Notes under the pieces: model-generated
What the model saw: the letters and a program-made list of their open reading frames with translations, nothing else
What the model was told of the DNA's origin: nothing
Databases searched by the model: none
Shown: positions 58,713 through 64,000 of the stretch, piece after piece
Numbering within the stretch: the first letter of the stretch is position 1
How the letters are laid out: each line of letters opens with the position of its first letter
Assembly: GCF_030272615.1 (NCBI RefSeq)
Contig: NC_081405.1
Span: 310,139,235 to 310,203,234 of the forward strand
Direction: 5' to 3'
DNA from: Cryptomeria japonica
Taxonomy: Eukaryota; Streptophyta; Pinopsida; Cupressales; Cupressaceae
Length of the DNA: 64,000 nucleotides
Program-made: the position numbers and the translations under genes

Positions 58713-59543
58713 ATACAAGCTAGTCTACATCTTAATCTATAATCATGTTCTTTCCTAATCCTGAGATATTTTAGTGTTCTATTTCATGATAATAAATAAG
58801 GTTACCGCCATATATGCAGATAAATTAATTAATCAGAAACGAGTGCATATTTCTCTTTCAAGGGTAAGAATAAATTCCCAAATATATTTATGTTAAGATA
58901 TATGATTTTCTATTAGATCATTCGAGATTTTTGAATATTTTCAACTCAACTTTAGGAATACATTACCATACCCAAGACTAATAACAAGACTAATAAAGGT
59001 GCCTATGAAATTTTATAGTGTAAAAATCAGCTTCTTTTATCTTGATATAAGAGAGAAAGCAAGCTTTAATGGGAGAGTATTCATTTCCATATATAAGGAG
59101 TGAGTACGTAATATTATTTTTTTTATTAAATTTTTTTTTTTTTTTTTTCTGATTTATAAATAGTTGACTACAAATTTCTTTCTTTAACATTCTCTTTCCA
59201 ACAATCCATCTTAAGACCATTTTCCCTTCAAGGATAAGTAATCTCCATTAACCATCCTTAAGGCGCTAGCTTATGAAACTTTCTATGATTACAGGCCCAT
59301 GATATATTTCATATATAGTGCTAGTGATATCATCATGAAATAATATTCATTATTCTTTTAAAGTACAAGTTTTCTATATTGTAACTTACATAACATTTTT
59401 CCTTTTTCATACAAAATTTATATGTACACCTATAATTGCTATGTCATTTTCAATACAACTCGATCTTCTTATCAAACAAGAAATATAAACATGTGCCTAA
59501 TTTTTACAATTTTATTCGAACAATTTTTCTCACAAAATATCTC
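58713..59543. other. AT-rich region without a gene
   Basis: Includes a long T-run at 59128-59148. No coding or repeat structure is otherwise seen. Confidence 0.5.
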
Positions 59544-59699
59544 ATGTCTAGATAAGATTGAAGTAGCCATTTTTCCATAGTCATGAAATTTCTCTCAACC
59601 CCATCATATATAGCTTCATCAATGTCTAGATAAGATTGAAGTAGCCATTTTTCCATAGTCATGAAATTTCTCTCAACCCCATCATATATAGCTTCATCA
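59544..59699. repeat. Perfect 78-bp tandem duplication
   Basis: Two adjacent copies, 59544-59621 and 59622-59699, start ATGTCTAGATAAGATTGAAG and end GCTTCATCA. I see no difference between them, so the duplication is recent or an assembly artefact. Confidence 0.9.
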
Positions 59700-61280
59700 A
59701 GCCTCTAAGGTTTGTATCCATACGCCCAAGAAAGGAGAACCATTTTAGACCTTTTACTCTTACTTTTGCAACCCAATATAACGAAAGCTCAAGAATGCAG
59801 AAGGCCTTGCACATAGAATTGGGCTAACACACATCACTTCCATAGAAAACAAGTAGATAAGAATAAAGATACTTTTCATAGTAAACCAAATCAACACACA
59901 CAAGGGAAAAGAAAACTTATATATCGACATATTTTTTAATAGATGAGTCTACTTCCTCCGGCACCTTGCTAATATTAACAATTCCATATTAAAATTCAAG
60001 AATTTATTCCTTCTCCCATTCTTCTCACAATTTATTCTCTAATGCTCAATGAATCAGAAAATGAACGAAGCTTTAAAAAAAATACAACCTCAACTGATGA
60101 AGACTATATATAAATTAAAACAAAATTGTATTGAATGGGGAGATGACACTTCCTACCTTCCCTATCTTGCCTTCTCTTACACCTGCTCGCATATGTGTGA
60201 TACTCTTGGAGGTGTGAAGTGTATATGTACATTGTTTAAAATATTTCTTACAAGGTGGCTAGAACATGTATAAGCCTTGAATTTCCAACATAAGTACATT
60301 GATGAACCCTGGGAGAGTGTTATTCATAGTGACAAGACACTCTCTAAAAACCTCTAATTTCATCACGTCTTATGGGGACCTTTGAAGCGTCACAAATTAA
60401 TCAAAGAATAATATCACATGTAATTAAGATTTATAACCTAAAGGTATAGACCGGGGTACCTATTATTGCATAAAGATCAATAAAATTTACCAATCAACAC
60501 CTCTTTAAAACTCATACAAACTCATACAAGTAAAAATTAAAATTTGAACTCTATAAAGAAATTTCAACTCTAATCCCTTCTTACACTTTTAAATCACATT
60601 GTTTCACACTTAATATCCCCACAAATAACCTTTACACATAAATCATAATATTAATCCCCTCAATTGGCACAATTATACAAAAAAATTAAGTAATAACCCT
60701 AATTACCTTCTATGTCAAAAATGGTCACAATACATAACTTTGAAAGGAGGTATTTACTCTAGGTCTTAAATGGTTCTCCCTTCTTATTTTCAGAATTATT
60801 TTGTGTTCCAATCAATTATAAAATATATTTCTCATTTTCAATCACAAACATGAGACCAATGCATGCTCTGTAAGAAGAAACCCATTAGAAACCACATATG
60901 GAAGACCATGAATTACTATTTAAAAAAGAAAATTTAAGCTTAGCAAATTCACCACATGGAAGGGATAAATCACTAATTAAATTTCCACTTGGAGGATGTT
61001 GCATTCAAAAGAGAAGATGAATCCACTAGATCCAATCCTAAATGAGATAGGGACTAAATACGGAGTGGATTGGATTGATTTGGGTTTTCCTCTTTTGTAA
61101 GTTGAATTGTTAAAATAAATAGAATGCTGGAATTGGAGACAAAATATGCATAAATAGTGAGCTAAAAATTTGGGTTTTCATTGTGCGCTTGGATCTAAGT
61201 AATATGAGCTAATTCAGGGCTATCCTATGAAAACCGCCAAAAATAGTAGGGACCGTGTGCAGGAACTAGGGCGTCTTGGT
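59700..61280. other. Region without a recognisable gene
   Basis: AT-rich. The ORF 60049-60273 has no motif. The phrase AAACTCATACA is repeated near 60510-60530. Confidence 0.45.
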
Positions 61281-61289
61281 CCTCTAAAA

Positions 61290-62060
61290 TTTCTAATCGT
61301 TGAAAGGGGTTTTCCTATCTTTGTATCTAAAGCTTACTTCCAAAACCACAATTATACACATATTTATTGCACACAGAAGGAGAGATAAATGTGTTGGGAA
61401 TAGAGGTTTGCCTAAGTCAATCCGTGATTGAGGAATCAACCTTGAATGAAATATTGAAAATATTGAAGTAAATAATGGAAAGGTATACCTTAGATCTGCA
61501 ATCATTAGTAATGATGCTTTTCTTCTTGAATGTAATCACATATGTTCTATGAAATCACATAAGCATGACAAAACCCTAACACACACACATGCTTGGAAAT
61601 TAATGATGTAATGTTGCTCCAATGGATAGATGAAGAATATGCAGCTTTGAAGAGTGCTTGATGATGAATGCTTGAATGTAGTCTCCTTGGCTTATGATCA
61701 TCTCCACTTTATTGCCTTATGCCGAAATAGGAGGGTAAGACCTCCTTATATACTTTCCTATCATCAAACATATTAATTTTTTGACATAGGCTGACATGGG
61801 GAAAGTTTCCCGCTCAAATTTGAGATAGGAAAAAGGGTTCAAATTAGGGCCCAATTGAGGAGCACCAGGGAACCACACCTTATTCCTATCCCAATTTAGG
61901 GCAAGGATAAGGGGTCCCGACAAGGTAAAGTGTGAAAATATGATCTTTATTGCATGGGGGAAGCATAAATAGGTCCCAATCAAGTGTGAAGATGAAAACA
62001 ATAAGGTGAGGGCCTCAAATGTGGTCAAAATTGCAAAGGGTCCAATTTGAGGATGCTACA
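61290..62060 (-). mobile_element. Probable LTR/leader remnant, minus strand
   Basis: On the minus strand there is a TATA box (GTATATAAGGAGG, 61740-61752) followed by leader-like sequence with AATAAAG and, downstream, a purine/pyrimidine-mixed, less AT-rich stretch. Upstream of the TATA the sequence is rich in short G/C blocks (GGGACCCC, GGGCCC). The layout resembles an LTR promoter and R/U5 region, but I found no second LTR, primer site or gag, so this is a weak call. Confidence 0.35.
61740..61752 (-). promoter_or_regulatory. TATA box on the minus strand
   Basis: GTATATAAGGAGG; about 40-50 bases further on the minus strand lies GGCATAAGGCAATAAAG. A plausible core promoter of the remnant element. 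Confidence 0.4.
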
Positions 62061-62529
62061 TTTAGTCCCCACTTTAGTGAGAGTATGAGCTTACACAAAT
62101 AGTCATGGTAAAGTAGAAGAAAGAGAGATTAATATGATGAGGAATACAAAGAAAAATCACAAGGAGTATAATATATCACTAATTTTGAGGAACCAAGGCC
62201 CCAATCTTAGGATCTTGACTCATTCAAACATATGCAAGGGCACATAGAATAAGACAAAAACAAAAAGGAAAACAAAGACAAAACGAAAAATAAATGTAAA
62301 TGACACAAAAATACACACGGTAAAAGATAAGAACCAAAAACAAGACCTCAAGTCAACTAACCAAAGATACCTTGATATCAAAAATGTCTCAACAACTAAT
62401 ATCATTCTTAAAAAATGTCATCTCACTAACACGAGATCACATAAAAGAGTAAAGAAAGCATCATCCATGAACTATCAATAGCAACACTATGAATTTATGA
62501 GAGTAAGAAGGGATATCTTGAATACACAC

Positions 62530-62690
62530 TAGATGTATTTATCCAGGTGATCCATGAGAAGACTAATGAGAAAGGGCATGGACTACGCACCCCTAGATGT
62601 TTTTATCTAGGTGATCAATGGTGGGAAAGGACATGGAAAACTTGCCCCTAGATGTTTTTTTCTAGGTGATCATTGTGGGGAGAAGAGTAA
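62530..62690. repeat. Imperfect tandem repeats, about 58 bp
   Basis: Three units carrying CTAGATG, T-rich, ATC(T/C)AGGTGATC, then a purine-rich GGGAAAGGACATGG-like part. Each unit has a small palindrome, CCTAGATG...ATCTAGG. Confidence 0.75.
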
Positions 62691-62839
62691 GAATAGTCTA
62701 GTTGTGTTTAGCTAGTTCCACCCATCCTTGTGTGTCTATGCAAGTGATGTCTTGTTTCAAGTCTATAACACCTCGTGTAAGAGTCTTTGCTCTATTTTTT
62801 ATTGTGCTTCAACTTATTTAAGACATGTAATGATGCATA

Positions 62840-62970
62840 AAAGGAGGATGCAACAATCCCATATTAATAAATTAAATGAGGATTATGCATGAAGATGCAA
62901 TAATCCCATGAATGATGGAAAATATAGGGATGAAACATGACTATGCAACAATCCCATATTGATAATTGAT
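62840..62970. repeat. Imperfect repeats around GCAACAATCCCAT
   Basis: Three spaced copies of ATGCAACAATCCCATATTAA-like words at about 62848, 62890 and 62943. Confidence 0.65.
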
Positions 62971-63218
62971 AATCGAAATGCAACTAGGAGGACACATATA
63001 TGCCTCCCCTTAAGATGTCAACATAGTTGTATGTCAATATCTTAAGAAATATATAAACATGGATAACCACTTTCAACACCAAGGAGATATCAACAAATCA
63101 ATAATGTATTCAATCAAAGCTAGAAAGAAAGACTCCTGAGTAGGCCCATTTATTTAAGCAAGGAAGAGACAATTGTAAAAGAGATATTTTGCAACAAGTG
63201 TGAAGGGATCAAAAATTT

Positions 63219-63318
63219 CCATGTGATTGGTACTCTATGGAACTTATGACAACCATGCGATTGGTATTCTATGAAACTTATGACAACCATGCAATTGGTA
63301 TTCTATAGAACTTATCCC
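63219..63318. repeat. 34-bp tandem repeats (about 3 units)
   Basis: Units start at 63219, 63253 and 63287, each CCATG(T/C)GATTGGTA followed by TCTATGAAACTTATGACAA. They stop exactly where the LINE C fragment begins. Confidence 0.88.
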
Positions 63319-64000
63319 TACCTCATATTTCTTGGGATTTGTGGATGAAAAAAAATAATAGGGTTTTCAGAGATACGGATTCCATTGCTCTTGTGGTGGC
63401 TATTAGAATAAGGAATGCTATTAAGGAACATTTTCGTAATTACTATCCTGGTAGGAAGAATGATCTTCCTCTTGAGTCTAGCTAAGAGGAATGGGATACT
63501 ATCAAGCAGTGGCAGATATATGGGAATATATCTATCCCTTTTTATTAAATGAAACATACTAGAGAGAATGTTTCTTGGAATCCGCCCCTTCCGGGGTGGA
63601 TCAAAATTAATATCGATGAGGAAACCAAAGGAAATCCTGGGCCGACTAGTTGTGGGGGAGTGGCAAGGAACTATTTGGGTTTGCTCGTCTCTGTGGTGAT
63701 GCTCCCTTGGGGCACTCAGACTAATCATTTTACAGAGACCAACGCCGCCTACATAGGGCTACACATGACAGCAAGGAGGGGTTCAAACAAGTCTGGCTGG
63801 ATAGTGACTCACTTTACATTGTCAAATGCGTTAAGGTATGCACAGGGCCTAGCTGGAATATTTCAAACATAATCAAAGATTTCCTTGAAAGATAGCTAGC
63901 GTGGAGGATTTCAAGATCGCCCATGTTTTCCGAGAAGGAAACAAACTGACGGATCATTTGGCCAACTTGGCGATGGGTAACATGGCAGTTAAATGGTGGA
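63318..64000 (+). pseudogene. LINE C: partial ORF2 end with RNase H
   Basis: Starts abruptly after the 34-bp repeats with LPHISWDLWMKKNNRVFRD, the linker before RNase H in plant LINEs. The RNase H domain begins near 63590 (GWIKINIDEETKGNPGPTSC, GGVARN), then FTETNAAYIGLHMTARRG, and after frameshifts LDSDSLYIVK and AHVFREGNKLTDHLANLAM. The first Asp, the Glu, the second Asp and the His/Asn region are all visible. Broken by stops at 63483 and 63547 and by frameshifts near 63800 and 63890. The element continues beyond the window; it is 5'-truncated here. Confidence 0.82.

Noticed and set aside
60049-60273. 74-codon plus ORF
   Set aside because: No motif, AT-rich setting, and no splice or promoter support; kept as non-coding.
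62220-62405. Phe/Val-rich minus ORF that looks like a membrane segment
   Set aside because: It is the antisense of a simple A-rich AAAACAAA tract, so the hydrophobicity reflects composition.
62530-63318. CRISPR-like array from the spaced repeats
   Set aside because: The repeats are imperfect, differ in period, lack unique uniform spacers and lie in plant nuclear DNA with no cas genes.

Overview
This is plant nuclear DNA: AT-rich, intron-bearing, and made almost entirely of layered, decayed transposable elements. I found no intact host gene, rRNA, tRNA or CRISPR array. The size and nesting of the elements and the plant-type families (Ty1/copia with initiator-Met primer sites, LINEs with a DUF4283-like ORF1 and a terminal RNase H, a Helitron with Rep and Pif1 helicase) suggest a large plant genome, perhaps a gymnosperm. 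That last step is inference.

Layout. 1-4552: low-complexity sequence with an unassigned acidic ORF and a 5'-truncated LINE copy (2637-3868, perfect 15-bp target duplication). 4553-8317: a non-coding LTR element with two 388-bp LTRs, interrupted by a 1.6-kb minus-strand insertion (5065-6672, perfect 18-bp duplication) that carries the same 3' tail as the LINEs. 9539-30157: one Ty1/copia element with GTCAC duplications. Its 5' LTR holds a reversed solo LTR, and its internal region was split just after the primer site by a second copia family arranged LTR-internal-LTR-internal-LTR (12066-25289, period about 5.93 kb). 31480-52190: a Helitron on the plus strand encoding Rep (HUH and two-tyrosine motifs) and a Pif1-type helicase. 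The helicase has an intron that I reconstruct as 122 bp originally. Two antisense LINEs inserted at the same site on its 5' splice junction and expanded it to about 16 kb, leaving three copies of the target sequence. 52191-56313: a broken Agenet/Tudor fragment and AT-rich DNA. 56540-58290: a degenerate CCCTAA-type (six-base period) telomere-like block with longer internal periods, then a 156-bp hairpin. 58713-63317: short tandem repeats and a probable minus-strand LTR or leader remnant. 63318-64000: the start of another LINE RNase H fragment, running off the window.

The most interesting item is LINE A (35226-43244, minus). It has a gag-like ORF1 whose stop overlaps the ORF2 start (ATGA), an ORF2 with endonuclease, reverse transcriptase, zinc-binding and RNase H regions, and then a third ORF encoding an acidic, basic-patch, coiled-coil protein before the 3' tail. 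The independent truncated copy at 2.6 kb has the same ORF3 C-terminus and the same tail, so ORF3 appears to belong to the family rather than being a chance insertion. The 1.6-kb element at 5-6.7 kb shares only the tail and looks like a passenger using the LINE machinery.

Nearly all coding regions carry stops and frameshifts, so none is expected to work as it stands. The exceptions that still read cleanly over a domain are LINE B RNase H (48342-48959) and the Helitron HUH region (32790-33518).
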